Assembly (NCBI GenBank): GCA_027604705.1
Contig: JADHYV010000001.1
Span: forward strand, 558,001-622,000
DNA: 64,000 bases
Reading direction: 5' to 3'
Source of the DNA: Allomyces arbusculus
Lineage: Eukaryota > Blastocladiomycota > Blastocladiomycetes > Blastocladiales > Blastocladiaceae
The notes beneath the pieces are model-generated. The model saw nothing but the letters and a program-made list of their open reading frames with translations. It made no database searches and was not told the origin of the DNA. The position numbers were made by a program, and so were the translations under genes. Below, piece by piece: positions 32,801 through 40,735 of this stretch (position 1 is the stretch's first letter; the number at the start of each line of letters is the position of its first letter).

Positions 32801-33926
32801 GCTGCGGTCCTCGACTGAGCAACTATCACGGCTCACGACCGAGGCGTCTCGGATTTCGGGTGAGATCCAGTCTTTGCAGGATGGGCTCGACCGGGTCTCG
32901 GATAAGGTCGCAGCCGCGGCTGCACGGCGTGGGAGTGCGACAAGTCTGGGAGATGCGACGCCGCCGCCGCCCGCAACAACCCCTGGGACGGCGGATGTGC
33001 CACCGTTCCCGCTTGGCGATTTGGATTTGGCGGCGTTCCTGCTGCAATCACCGCCGCCGCCAGGGATCATGTCGCCGCCACCGCAGCAGTCGACGATCCC
33101 GGTGCTTGGGACACAGCAAGCGCCGGTATCTGTGCCGCTCGCGCCAGTGGGCACCACTGACGAAGCGCCGATTCCGAGGCGTGTGGGCCGCAACAGCAAT
33201 AAGCGCCGTGCGACGACGGGCCCGCGCGCGATGCAGGAGAGGACAGCTGTGAGTCGCAACGACCCCGAAGACTCCGACGTGGCCGACGAGGGCCGCACGG
33301 GGGGCAAGCGGTCGCGGGGTGCGACGTGGCAAGGAACGATGATTCCAGCGACAAACTTGGACCCCATGGACGACGGGAACGCCGATGACGAGGACGACAT
33401 GGACGATGAAGAGGACGACGACGGCCAAGTGTTCGACCTCAACGCGCTCAACCTCCTGCCCGGGTACTCGTCGCTATCCGTGCCACCCTCGTCCAACACA
33501 TCCACTGTCGCGCTCTCCCGTCCCTCAGCATCGCCCGGCCCGGGCTCCAACGACCCGGTCCCTCCGCTCCCGACCCCAGCCGAACTCCTCGCCGGACTCG
33601 CATCTCCTAGTGGCACTGGTGGCACCGACAATGGCATTGGTCTCCCCGACGACGTGATTCGCGCGCTCTTCCACGAACATTTTGGTGGTGCAGGCGCGGC
33701 ACCCAATTCGTACGGCGCTCTTATGGGCTTACCGGCGTCGCTTGGGACGCCGAGATTGGGTGCGGGTCTACCGCCGCTTCCAGCGTCGACGGCGGGCGGG
33801 CCATCGTCGGCGCTCGCGTCGCCAACATTGAGCGCGTTCTTGCAGTTTGATGCAAGTGATGGCGAGCATACGGATGCAGCGGCGGGGGCAATGGCGCCGT
33901 CGCCGCGGGCGAGTCCTCGGTGGTGA
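29823..33926 (+). CDS. HSF-type transcription factor with very long disordered flanks
   Basis: Two exons (29823-31495 and 31574-33926) give 1341 codons; the 78-nt intron is a multiple of three without stops. The HSF DNA-binding domain (about 495-600) reads QFLNKLYAMVSAPEHNDLIH, WSESGTSF, LPRYYKHANFASFQRQLNMY and, after the intron, EEFSHEYFIRGQPDLL. A heptad-rich HR-A/B-like coiled coil follows (LAQLRKHQITLSSEHKEL, then DLMHNQQQTIDRILRFLATL), fitting trimer formation. The intron cuts the domain at the QLNMYHF position. The flanks are Ala/Pro/Ser/Thr-rich, with an acidic stretch near the C-terminus (DDGNADDEDDMDDEEDDDGQ) that could activate transcription. It could be a stress HSF, an Sfl1 or an Skn7-type relative, but no response-regulator domain is seen. 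The start ATG is uncertain. Confidence 0.85.
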   Translation: MWSGPPQASPQTTDRTPQRQRPTTPDRARQRLWTATVLGSTTSRTTATARLLCPAPTRHSLHSRARAPCMLAPPHSGLQPARAPPVMPPGPRPAAPLATAPAPATTRPTTPAIPVPPSAVTSNPLGLSSATVSALAAAAAARSRRPPPSRQPHYGPQTPRTNTPTGATGAPAPATIIPADGAPPLAGIAASPFSMAMPPYLASSAAARPYAGSFSNLPASDPSAATTVMPGAAAGAGTAAGGASAPSVPPVADATAAAGIPASAMGAAGLGVPSMASLNMMNPTAAALAAMNPMMMAGMYPMYMPNPYLPAGYYGAHLPPGLASYPSTSMDTTTPIAPAIGGTASGLGASGPATTATTNALTRTTSAHAGDGGASSAPASSSAAARRARGPTGALAPISTNDASAPSSARSSTVPPLMGLGDLDASGTSTLANPTVFSSALHTIGAGDAANAGALPSTTPGLPAADGASAATAAAAAAVATAKSQAAQMLQRNTPQFLNKLYAMVSAPEHNDLIHWSESGTSFIVVNAEELAKRVLPRYYKHANFASFQRQLNMYHFAYVSALLFAHAKERNDRSPSGIHPPCRKIPSIINLTPADGAGGTKAPVPEEFSHEYFIRGQPDLLCMIRRKKNSGRDGPAEDPSDPSFLQVELAQLRKHQITLSSEHKELQAHVEMLWRDLGATKDLMHNQQQTIDRILRFLATLYAWRKDADAQAAPAAGSAAGAGAAGEAASAVALTRASHLHHHHPAGSTPNVRQPRLLQFASVADAEAAAAAAAAARDAWSMDPSFDPDVPGVANIVPLPDSPTTSAPLDGPVSPLPSRRTTPARSMSPASTVRRPPTVSVPKVQTPPRPKAGGAAAHKQAKPTTSASTASPSPSAAAATAPIPTPTAFDFVLPSVDDPAQTPAVPLPPPPVAAAAKSRTPTSASLSIPVTTSAPLDFAFDLAAEPCAARDTTTSAAATAAAAADAAVAAAVAALGPQGNAGSASRNIELDGLRSSTEQLSRLTTEASRISGEIQSLQDGLDRVSDKVAAAAARRGSATSLGDATPPPPATTPGTADVPPFPLGDLDLAAFLLQSPPPPGIMSPPPQQSTIPVLGTQQAPVSVPLAPVGTTDEAPIPRRVGRNSNKRRATTGPRAMQERTAVSRNDPEDSDVADEGRTGGKRSRGATWQGTMIPATNLDPMDDGNADDEDDMDDEEDDDGQVFDLNALNLLPGYSSLSVPPSSNTSTVALSRPSASPGPGSNDPVPPLPTPAELLAGLASPSGTGGTDNGIGLPDDVIRALFHEHFGGAGAAPNSYGALMGLPASLGTPRLGAGLPPLPASTAGGPSSALASPTLSAFLQFDASDGEHTDAAAGAMAPSPRASPRW

Positions 33927-34903
33927 GAGCAAGAGTGGTGAGGGGGGGAGGGGGGCGGAGTGTAGATTTTTTGGGTTCGGTGTTTGGAGGGAAGGAGCGG
34001 GCGCCTGGGGCGCACGCGACTGTTTTCGTTCGTGTTTGAGCTCTGTATTTATCGATAAAGTGAAGGCATGTTTCTCTCCATACATTGATGTTATCTGTGA
34101 GTTGTGGAAGAAGCAAGTGAGAATCGAAGCGCCAGTCATCACCGCGGCGACCGTACACGAGCAGCCAACTGAGTAACTGAGCCCCGCGTCACTGTCACTC
34201 CTTCGCATCGCCCTCCATGTAGAATCTTGTGTTGCCGGCGTGCGCGCTGCAGAAGACGCCCTTGATACGGTTCACGACACGACAAGAATCAAAACTGGGC
34301 CCGTCTACAGGTGCGGACCGTGCACCTCGTCCACCACGCGTGCACGGGGTCGAAGGAGCCAATGGACCTGTTCAAGCCCGCGGTCGAGGCCAAGGCGAAG
34401 GCGCAGGGCGAGGCCGCGTGAGCGTGCAGTTGGCGCGACCGGGGTGACCGTGTTGGAGATCATGTCGGTGCGCTTGGCGTGGGCGCGAGATGGTCGAGGG
34501 GAAGTCCTCGATCTGGAATCCAATGCATTTGAATCTTGATTGAGGATGGCCGGCCATCTTTTTCCTCCACTGAGCTGGTCGAAGTATCGCGTCTCAGCCC
34601 AGATATGGCTCCCCTGCTCGTGTACGCGCGTCTTGTCTCGGTTGCATTGTTCAATTGCTCATTTTCTTGCGTGGAGCGACGCTGTCAAACTGACGTTCGT
34701 GTCAAAGATGGACGGCTGTAGTGCCAGCGGCGCGCGTGTTTGGGCCATCACGGCGGTGATCGATGCCCAGGCTTTCCTCACCACCCTAGTCCTTGTCCTA
34801 AACACGATTCGCCTCGCCTCAAGACTTGCCACATCCGCTGGGATAACCGCTGCCACGCTGACCCGGTCCGCCACTGCTGCCGCGCGTGTGGCAGGCTCGC
34901 GGT
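33927..34903. other. Gap between HSF gene and F-box array
   Basis: G-rich 3' flank at 33930-33960, then mixed sequence. Around 34225-34440 are two short coding-like pieces in different frames (KTPLIRFTTRQES, and SKEPMDLFKPAVEAKAKAQG ending at a stop near 34421). They may be remnants of a small gene. No intact gene is supported. Confidence 0.35.
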
Positions 34904-35580
34904 ATGGCTCCCGCGTTGCCACCAGTTGCGCCCGCTGCGAGTTCCTGCCGCGGCAAGGGCAACAGCCAAGCTGCCGTGCCGACTGCGGCTGCGGACCGGC
35001 ATGAACCGACCCGCCCATCGAGCTCGCGTCAATCGCGCACCTGCTGTCCGAGATCCTCGTACTTATCTCTGAGCGCGTTGGCACCGCGTCAATCGGCCAG
35101 CTGCTGCAGTGCCGTGGTGTGAAACGGCAGTTCCACGGCATCATCGAGGGCTCAGTGCTCAACGTTCTGTACCGGCGCATGCTCGCGCCGAGGGGCGCGC
35201 GGACCACCGTCAACCCGCGGTCGCGTCAACTAAAGACGCTCTATACACTCGTCCATTGTGCCGCCAAATGGTTCTGGCACCTGGCGTAGTGCTCCAGGTG
35301 CCAGAACCATTTCGCGGCACCCAAGCTCGAGCCCTATGTGCCGTGCATCTGGCCGTTCCAAATACTGTGCCGTGACTGCTGCACCAACCGGTGCCTGCGT
35401 GTGATTCGTGGTGGTGACAAGCGCACGCCGCGTCGGCTGCCGATGCGTGAGATCCTGGGCCGCGACAAGGACAAGCGCATGTGCAAGTCGATACTGATCA
35501 AGCTGGGCCTGCTGACCAAGATTATCGCGCAATTGCCCTGTGAGCTCAACCAGAACCCGCACTTGGTGGTGTCGTTGTAG
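34904..35580 (+). pseudogene. F-box plus zinc-ribbon paralogue, copy A (damaged)
   Basis: Copy A of a five-member local family. A leader from the ATG at 34904 (MAPALPPVAPAASS) resembles the Ala/Pro leaders of copies B and D. A one-base shift near 35015-35020 separates it from the F-box-like segment (LLSEILVLISERVGTASIGQ). Then come the family block NPRSRQLKTLYTLV, an in-frame TAG at 35287-35289 inside a fold-back repeat, and in the same frame the zinc-ribbon pairs CSRC and CRDC. The frame ends at 35578-35580. F-box proteins usually link substrates to SCF ubiquitin ligases; the target is unknown. A very short intron could mask the stop but fits the paralogues poorly. Confidence 0.6.
35259..35319. 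repeat. Fold-back inverted repeat inside F-box copy A
   Basis: Two 26-nt arms (35259-35284 and 35294-35319) are reverse complements with one mismatch, around a 9-nt loop. The inner 19 nt of each arm are perfect. The right arm encodes the expected CSRCQNHF zinc-ribbon start, so it looks ancestral. The left arm is then an inverted copy placed just before it, which fits a template-switch event. Confidence 0.85.
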
Positions 35581-35992
35581 TGCGTGGGAAGCAAACCAGA
35601 CTCTGCTACTTCCTCTCAATGTATTCTTCTTGGCAGTACTCGCATCCTTACATATCACGTCAGGCAAAGCATGCGACCAACTCAGGGTGGAAAATGGAGA
35701 GGACGCGATGGAGAACGACATGAAGTGGAAACGGTGGAGAGATGATAAGTATGACAGGATGGGGAACGATAGCGACGTGGCGGAGCGTAAGCATCGGTGT
35801 ACGTCGGTTTGGTCAGGTTTTCGAGGTGCCGGCGCACTACGGTGACGTTGGCGCTGATGAAAGGTTCGTGGATCGCGTCCCGCACGTCCCGCACCGATTG
35901 CGGGATATCCACATGGAGCACACGCACCAACGGGTGGGGCCACGCCGATGCGGCTCTACAGTGGTCACTGGATAGAGCGCGCCCCCTAAAGC

Positions 35993-36016
35993 GCGCGCAT
36001 TGTATCAAATGCGCGC
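35993..36016. repeat. Short perfect inverted repeat
   Basis: Arms of 9 nt (35993-36001 and 36008-36016; GCGCGCATT and AATGCGCGC) flank a 6-nt loop. It lies 21 nt before the longer hairpin at 36037. Confidence 0.7.
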
Positions 36017-36036
36017 TGTGCAGAGAAGACACATCA

Positions 36037-36089
36037 GTTTTGAGTGAACGGTCATTTGGCCTTGATCACAATGACCGTTCACTCAAAAC
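36037..36089. repeat. Perfect 20-nt inverted repeat
   Basis: Arms 36037-36056 and 36070-36089 are perfect reverse complements over 20 nt around a 13-nt loop. The sequence is not coding in any convincing frame. It could be a hairpin RNA source, a small-element terminus or a fold-back mutation. Confidence 0.9.
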
Positions 36090-36486
36090 CGATCTCCTCA
36101 CTCAATTCACCTCCGATTCCGACAAAACAAATTGCAATGCTCTTGTCTTAATGGCGCGCATTGGAAACTTAGCTGAGTTGATATTCAGAGCCCTGGTGGC
36201 CGAGATCTGGTTGCGTTCTCGACTGTCGCCGGGTTAATTTCGACCGTTTTTTCACTGAAATTAGGGTAGACAAGTCTGATGTAATCGCGGGTGGTAAAAA
36301 TATCAGCGGGCAAATTGGTGGGGGGTGGGGAGTAACCAAAAAGTCCAAACGGTTCGTCATGTCGTGCACCAGAGTTTTGGAAAGAGCTCATTCTCCGCCG
36401 ATCGTTAAGATGCATGATCGATGTGCGAGCAGCTGTGAAGCAGCCATTTTCGTAGTGTCACATCGCGGGTCCTCCGCAATAGCTCC

Positions 36487-37404
36487 ATGAACGCGACTAG
36501 TTTGCAAGCCGCAGTCGCTCCATTGTGCCCTCCGTCTTTGCTTCTTTCTGATTTGCCGCCGCGCAACCGCGGTCTCCGTGGCGCCCCCAGCGCCATCTCT
36601 CCCACGCGCTACGACCGACCTCACGCCCCTGCTCGCACGCTCACCAAGGCCATGCTTGAGACGCACGCGCCCAATTTGACGGCAGCCTCGTGCAGTTCTG
36701 CTCCTGCCGCGACGCTCCATCATCCGCGTATTTCCGCGTCCAACCTGCCCACCGAGATCATCGCCATAATTCTCGAACGTGTCGGATCGGCGTCGCTCGG
36801 TCAGTTGATGCAGTGCTGTCGCGTTAATCGCCACTGGCACGAGTTGATTGTGGTAGGCCCGTGTCTCAACGGGCTCTATCGGTGCCGCCTTGCCACGTGG
36901 AATGTGCCCGCGACGATCAAACCGCGGGCACGTAAGCTCAAGACCCTGTTCTTACTCGTACGGCGCGAGTACCGGGTGCGATGCGGACGATGCCACAAGC
37001 AGCGCAAGAGAATGAAAATCTACGGCGCGCAGTACCAACTTATGCCGAAGTGCGACAAGTGTCGGTTGTATGAGCTCGTTGGTATTTGGACCCGATGCGA
37101 CGAGGCCACGCTGCAAACATTGCCAAGCCGCACGCTGCTCCATTTCCCGGCCCACGTCAATCCAGTCGACGACAGCAAATGGATGATGATCACGACGCTG
37201 GCCGCGTTTCGCTTGCCTAAGTATTTTACCGTGACGGTTTCGTCCTGGTGCCCGGTTATCGGGCAAAACATTTTAGGCGGCCACGAGGTCAACTGGAAAC
37301 GATCACGAATGGTGTCCATGAGGTTGATTGAGTTTGCCTTAGCCGCCTGGACCGGGTCGGAGGCGCCGGTCGATTGGTATGGGATGGCGCTAGGGAGAGA
37401 GTGA
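36487..37404 (+). CDS. F-box plus zinc-ribbon protein, copy B
   Basis: Intact single-exon frame of 305 residues from the ATG at 36487. The leader (about 1-90) is Ala/Pro/Ser-rich. The F-box-like motif (about 92-130) reads NLPTEIIAIILERVG, QLMQCCRVNRHWHELI. The family block IKPRARKLKTLFLLV follows, then a zinc-ribbon-like CGRC and CDKC pair about 24 residues apart. The C-terminal third ends with a LIEFALAAWTG motif that corresponds to VMAAWTGRTEP in copies D and E. By family knowledge the F-box would bind Skp1; the rest presumably binds a target, but this is inference. It looks whole and may be the functional reference for the family. Confidence 0.75.
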   Translation: MNATSLQAAVAPLCPPSLLLSDLPPRNRGLRGAPSAISPTRYDRPHAPARTLTKAMLETHAPNLTAASCSSAPAATLHHPRISASNLPTEIIAIILERVGSASLGQLMQCCRVNRHWHELIVVGPCLNGLYRCRLATWNVPATIKPRARKLKTLFLLVRREYRVRCGRCHKQRKRMKIYGAQYQLMPKCDKCRLYELVGIWTRCDEATLQTLPSRTLLHFPAHVNPVDDSKWMMITTLAAFRLPKYFTVTVSSWCPVIGQNILGGHEVNWKRSRMVSMRLIEFALAAWTGSEAPVDWYGMALGRE

Positions 37405-37818
37405 CGGCCGCGCGCGATGAACGCCGACGTGCGAGATATGGTCTACTCACGCGAGAACGTGGGGCGCACGGCACGATGCGTTGATGATGGAAATAAATGC
37501 GTGCGTATGTTGGCGGCACATCCAGTCTGGAGGGCAGTGTTGTGCAGGCAGGCATGCGTGCGCGAGTTCATCTGTCAGATCAGCGATGGTCAAGGTGATG
37601 CGGTCATGAAGAGCAGCGTGCATGCTTCGAATCGACAAGTTCTTGATGTTCTTGATTTCTTGGCCGCATCACACGTTCATAACGCGAACATATTCAAGTC
37701 GCTGACGCTCCCTACCTTCCTTCCCACACGCCTCTCTTCTCCCGCTGCCGGTGCTATCAACGCTCCCGCGCACCGATTGCATTTAAATTTGCCCTCGCCC
37801 GCGCGCACCAAGGCCATC
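37405..37818. other. Gap between copies B and C
   Basis: Open in the same frame as copy C back to 37417, but composition and sequence do not resemble the paralogues until about 37730, where an Ala/Pro leader begins. It probably holds the promoter and 5' end of copy C. Confidence 0.4.
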
Positions 37819-38465
37819 ATGCAATACCCGTCGCTGAACCCGGCCAACCTGCCTGTCGAGATCCTCACTCTGGTCCTGCAACCTGCTGTGACGCGCAATT
37901 ATCTGTGGCAGCTGATGCAGTACCGCCTTCAACCGACACTGGCGCGACGTACTGAAGAGTCCCTGGCTCAACAAGCAGGACCGATGCACGCTCAAGTCGT
38001 TCGAGGAGCCTGCTGCCAACTCGGCCGTACTCGAGGGCGGCGATGGCTCGGCGTCGCTCTCTTCACACGTTCTGAGCAAGTACCAAACGTGGTGCCTGCG
38101 ATGCAACGAGCCACGCTCGCCGCTGATGCTATACGGCGTCAACAAGTTACACGTGCCAGTGTGCATGCGGTGCCGGATCTCGCGGTGCTCGACTTTTGAC
38201 GCCACTGGAACGAAGACACGCACGCGCAGCTGCCGAGACGCCCAGTGATGGGTCTAGCGATGCCTGGTCCCGACGGCGCGCCCGAGAGCGTGCCACTTCC
38301 TCCGCTCGTGACGATGGAGGCTGCCAAGGAGCTGCTCGATCTCTTTCTGACGAGTGTTCATGTGCTCGTCGAGCACAAGTGCAAGGACATGGCGCGCCGC
38401 AACGCGGCCGACTTCTCGGATCCGCTGCTCTCGCAGCTCGCGCTTTACGCGTACTCGGGGGTCGA
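37819..38465 (+). pseudogene. F-box plus zinc-ribbon paralogue, copy C (frameshifted)
   Basis: From the ATG at 37819 the frame gives the F-box start NLPVEILTLVLQ and WQLMQYRL. The match then moves to the +1 frame at about 37931 (NRHWRDVLKSPWLNKQ) and continues to a stop at 38246-38248. That part has the zinc-ribbon pairs CLRC and CMRC. A further coding-like stretch from 38248 (MEAAKELLDLFLTSVHVLVE) returns to the first frame. The paralogues have F-box and NRHW joined in one frame, so a frameshift here is the simplest reading; a sequencing error would look the same. No intron fits the shift. Confidence 0.55.
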
Positions 38466-38848
38466 CGGCGCCGATTGCCGCGAATCTGGGCCCTCTGCTC
38501 AACCAGCGACATCATTTCTAGTTGGAGTGCACCGCTTCAACGCACCGCCTAGTGAATGTCGCGTCTCGCGATTGGCAGGGAGAACGCCGTCGTGGCGACG
38601 AGGCCGGATCGGTGCTGTTTGTGAGAAAATGAATACATAATAAGTGATCCAGTTGATGGTGTCTTTCCAGTTGGCTAGCGTGAGTCCACGACGCGCGCCT
38701 GCAGCGCGTTCGGGCGCTTCCTCACCTGCTGCAACCCATCTCACGCGAAGCGACAGCTTGTGACAGCCAATTCTCTCCAGCTTCTGCGTGACCTGCCCGC
38801 GACCACGGCGACCACCAGCACCTGCACGCACCGTCGACGACCACGACC
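38466..38848. other. Gap upstream of copy D
   Basis: About 380 nt with no recognised gene. It presumably carries the promoter of copy D. Confidence 0.4.
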
Positions 38849-39784
38849 ATGCCGCGCACGCGCTCTGCCACGGCAAAGGCTGCTGCTGCTGCTGCTGCTG
38901 CTGCCACGGCTGCCACTCCCGCCACGGAAACAATTTCAGCGGCTTCCGCGTCAGCTCCACATATTCCCGGCGCGCTCGTCCCAACGCCAGTACCAAGTCC
39001 CGCCGCAGCGCCCAAGTCCGCTGCCGCTCGGCACACGATCGATGACCTGCCCGCCGACGTGCTCGCGCTGATTCTTGACCAGATGGTCGCGTCCAACTCG
39101 CTATCGGCGCTGTTGCGCGCCCGTAGCGTCAACAAGCACTGGAAGTCGATTGTTGAGGGCGCCCAGTTCAACGCGCTGTACAAGCGCACGCTCGAGCAGT
39201 GGGGTGTCAAGACGGAGATCAAGCCGCGTGCTCGTAAGTTCAAGACTTTCCTCTCTCTCGTCATGCGCGAGCTGCAAAACGGCCGGTGCTCGACGTGCGC
39301 GCGCGGGAAACTCGACCCGACGACCGACCCGTTGGGCGGGCGGTGCCGCGAATGCCGGCTGGCCGACTTTCTCGACGCGCGCGACGCGGACGAGGCCGCA
39401 TTCAAGACGCTTCCGGCACGAAAGATCATTGGCCTGCCCGGGACCGAAGAGTACCGCAGCAAGAAGAGCCCCAAGCTGTATAAGGGCGACTTGTCAACGC
39501 GGCTGCACTTGCCGAAATGGGTCGCCGACCGACTGCCGTACCGCACGCGGCGGCACCCGTTTTTCGGGTGCGGGTCGGCGCCAATGCGGTTGTATGACGT
39601 GCCGACGGTCGAGATTGTCATGGCCGCGTGGACGGGGCGCACGGAGCCGTCGATTGACATTCAGCCGTACGCGCCGGACTGGCGCGAGCGCGACCGGCAG
39701 CTGCAGGGTGGAGAAGATGAAGAGGATAGAAAGGAAACGGGGGGGGGGCAAGGCGCGTTGAGCGCCGACCAGATTGAGGAGTGA
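38849..39784 (+). CDS. F-box plus zinc-ribbon protein, copy D
   Basis: Intact single-exon frame of 311 residues. The ATG at 38849 begins MPRTRSATAKAAAA with a poly-Ala run from GCT/GCC codons, then an Ala/Pro/Ser leader to about residue 70. The F-box-like motif reads DDLPADVLALILDQMVAS, ARSVNKHWKSIVEG. The family block IKPRARKFKTFLSLV follows, then CSTC and CREC about 20 residues apart (zinc ribbon). Later blocks are FKTLPARKIIGLPG and VMAAWTGRTEPSIDI near the C-terminus. It is the best-preserved copy together with B. A role as an SCF substrate adaptor is inferred from the F-box only. Confidence 0.78.
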   Translation: MPRTRSATAKAAAAAAAAATAATPATETISAASASAPHIPGALVPTPVPSPAAAPKSAAARHTIDDLPADVLALILDQMVASNSLSALLRARSVNKHWKSIVEGAQFNALYKRTLEQWGVKTEIKPRARKFKTFLSLVMRELQNGRCSTCARGKLDPTTDPLGGRCRECRLADFLDARDADEAAFKTLPARKIIGLPGTEEYRSKKSPKLYKGDLSTRLHLPKWVADRLPYRTRRHPFFGCGSAPMRLYDVPTVEIVMAAWTGRTEPSIDIQPYAPDWRERDRQLQGGEDEEDRKETGGGQGALSADQIEE

Positions 39785-40054
39785 TCGCGTTCCGTACCGC
39801 GATGGCACTGTCACTGGTGCTGTGTGGGGAGTGCCCGTGGGGCGGGATTGGTTTTGTTTCTCGCGCCCGCCGGCCACCATTTCTTTTTTTTTGACCTTGG
39901 CCTGTTTATTGAACAGTTCCGGGCGGCGATTGATTTGTGGTTGTTGCTTTTCCATTTTCCCCAAGATCTGTCGTGCCTGCTTGTCCGATGAGCGGTTGAG
40001 ATCAAGCAGAAAATGGTCTGACTCACTCGGTCGCGTTTCACCCCCACCCCACCC

Positions 40055-40735
40055 CACCCAATCTCTTCGAGCACGCGCCAATCCACGGCCAATTTGATCG
40101 GCGGCTCGGTCCGTCCCGTCCACGCCGCCATGACCCGCTCACTGACGGGCAACTCGCACTTGCGCGTCTTGGTCGCAATCGCTTCGTGTCCGTGGCCGCT
40201 GTTGGGAACGCTGTACGACAGCTGCAGGACCATCCACGGCGGCAAACCAAGACACGCGTTGAAAATCTTACCGTGGATGTTGCTCGGTGTCGTTGCGGGC
40301 AAGGCCATGCGCACGTTCCGGTCATACGGCGCCTCGAACCCGACGATCGCGCGCAGCGGCAGCGCATAAAACGTGGCCAAGTTTGGTCCACCGCAGCGCG
40401 TCGATTAGCCGCAGATGGCACGCACCACACACGCCGACGCGCATACATGTGCGATCGACGCGCTTGCGGCACGTCGCACACCGGCCGGCGTGCAACTCGC
40501 ACAGCACGAGCAAAAAAAGGCGTTTTATGATCACGCGCGCGCGCATGCGGCTAGGCCTTGACTTTCCACGTGGCAAGCAGTGACCGGTAGATGTTGTTCA
40601 ACAGTGCGTCCCTTCAATGATCCTGCGGCACCGGCGGTTCAGAGCGCGACACGCCAGAAATGACTCGAGCGACAACGCCGATCACACGCTGAGGATCAAA
40701 ACGAGGATTTCGGTCGGGAGACGGTTGAACGCGTT
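40055..40735 (-). pseudogene. F-box plus zinc-ribbon paralogue, copy E (inverted, decayed)
   Basis: Minus-strand relic lying tail to tail with copy D. The F-box region (FNRLPTEILVLILSV, then LACRALNRRCRRIIEG) is cut by an in-frame TGA. The next piece (LNNIYRSLLATWKVKA) ends in a stop, and the LKT block is shifted around a 7-T run. The zinc-ribbon part (LFLLVLCELHAGRCATC and CGAC) is in another frame. The C-terminal part (FYALPLRAIVGFEAPYD to VMAAWTGRTEPPIKLAVDW) is in yet another. At least four disabling changes separate these pieces, so it is a dead copy. Confidence 0.75.

Larger units (their letters stand above)
35581..36486. other. Gap with a coding-like relic and hairpins
   Basis: Between copies A and B. 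On the minus strand around 35960-35790 is a GC3-rich coding-like stretch (PLVRVLHVDIPQSVRDVRDA, then NVTVVRRHLENLTKPTYTDA) with no recognised family. It is followed by two inverted repeats and an AT-richer segment. It is possibly the remnant of a lost gene. Confidence 0.35.

Noticed and set aside
32396-34015. 539-codon minus-strand open frame across the HSF gene
   Set aside because: Antisense of low-complexity coding sequence; its Ser/Gly/Ala-rich content follows from the sense strand.
35221-35300. A 39-nt intron in F-box copy A that would remove the TAG
   Set aside because: It is far shorter than other introns here, and removing it leaves no residues where the paralogues have about eight. 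The fold-back duplication explains the sequence better.
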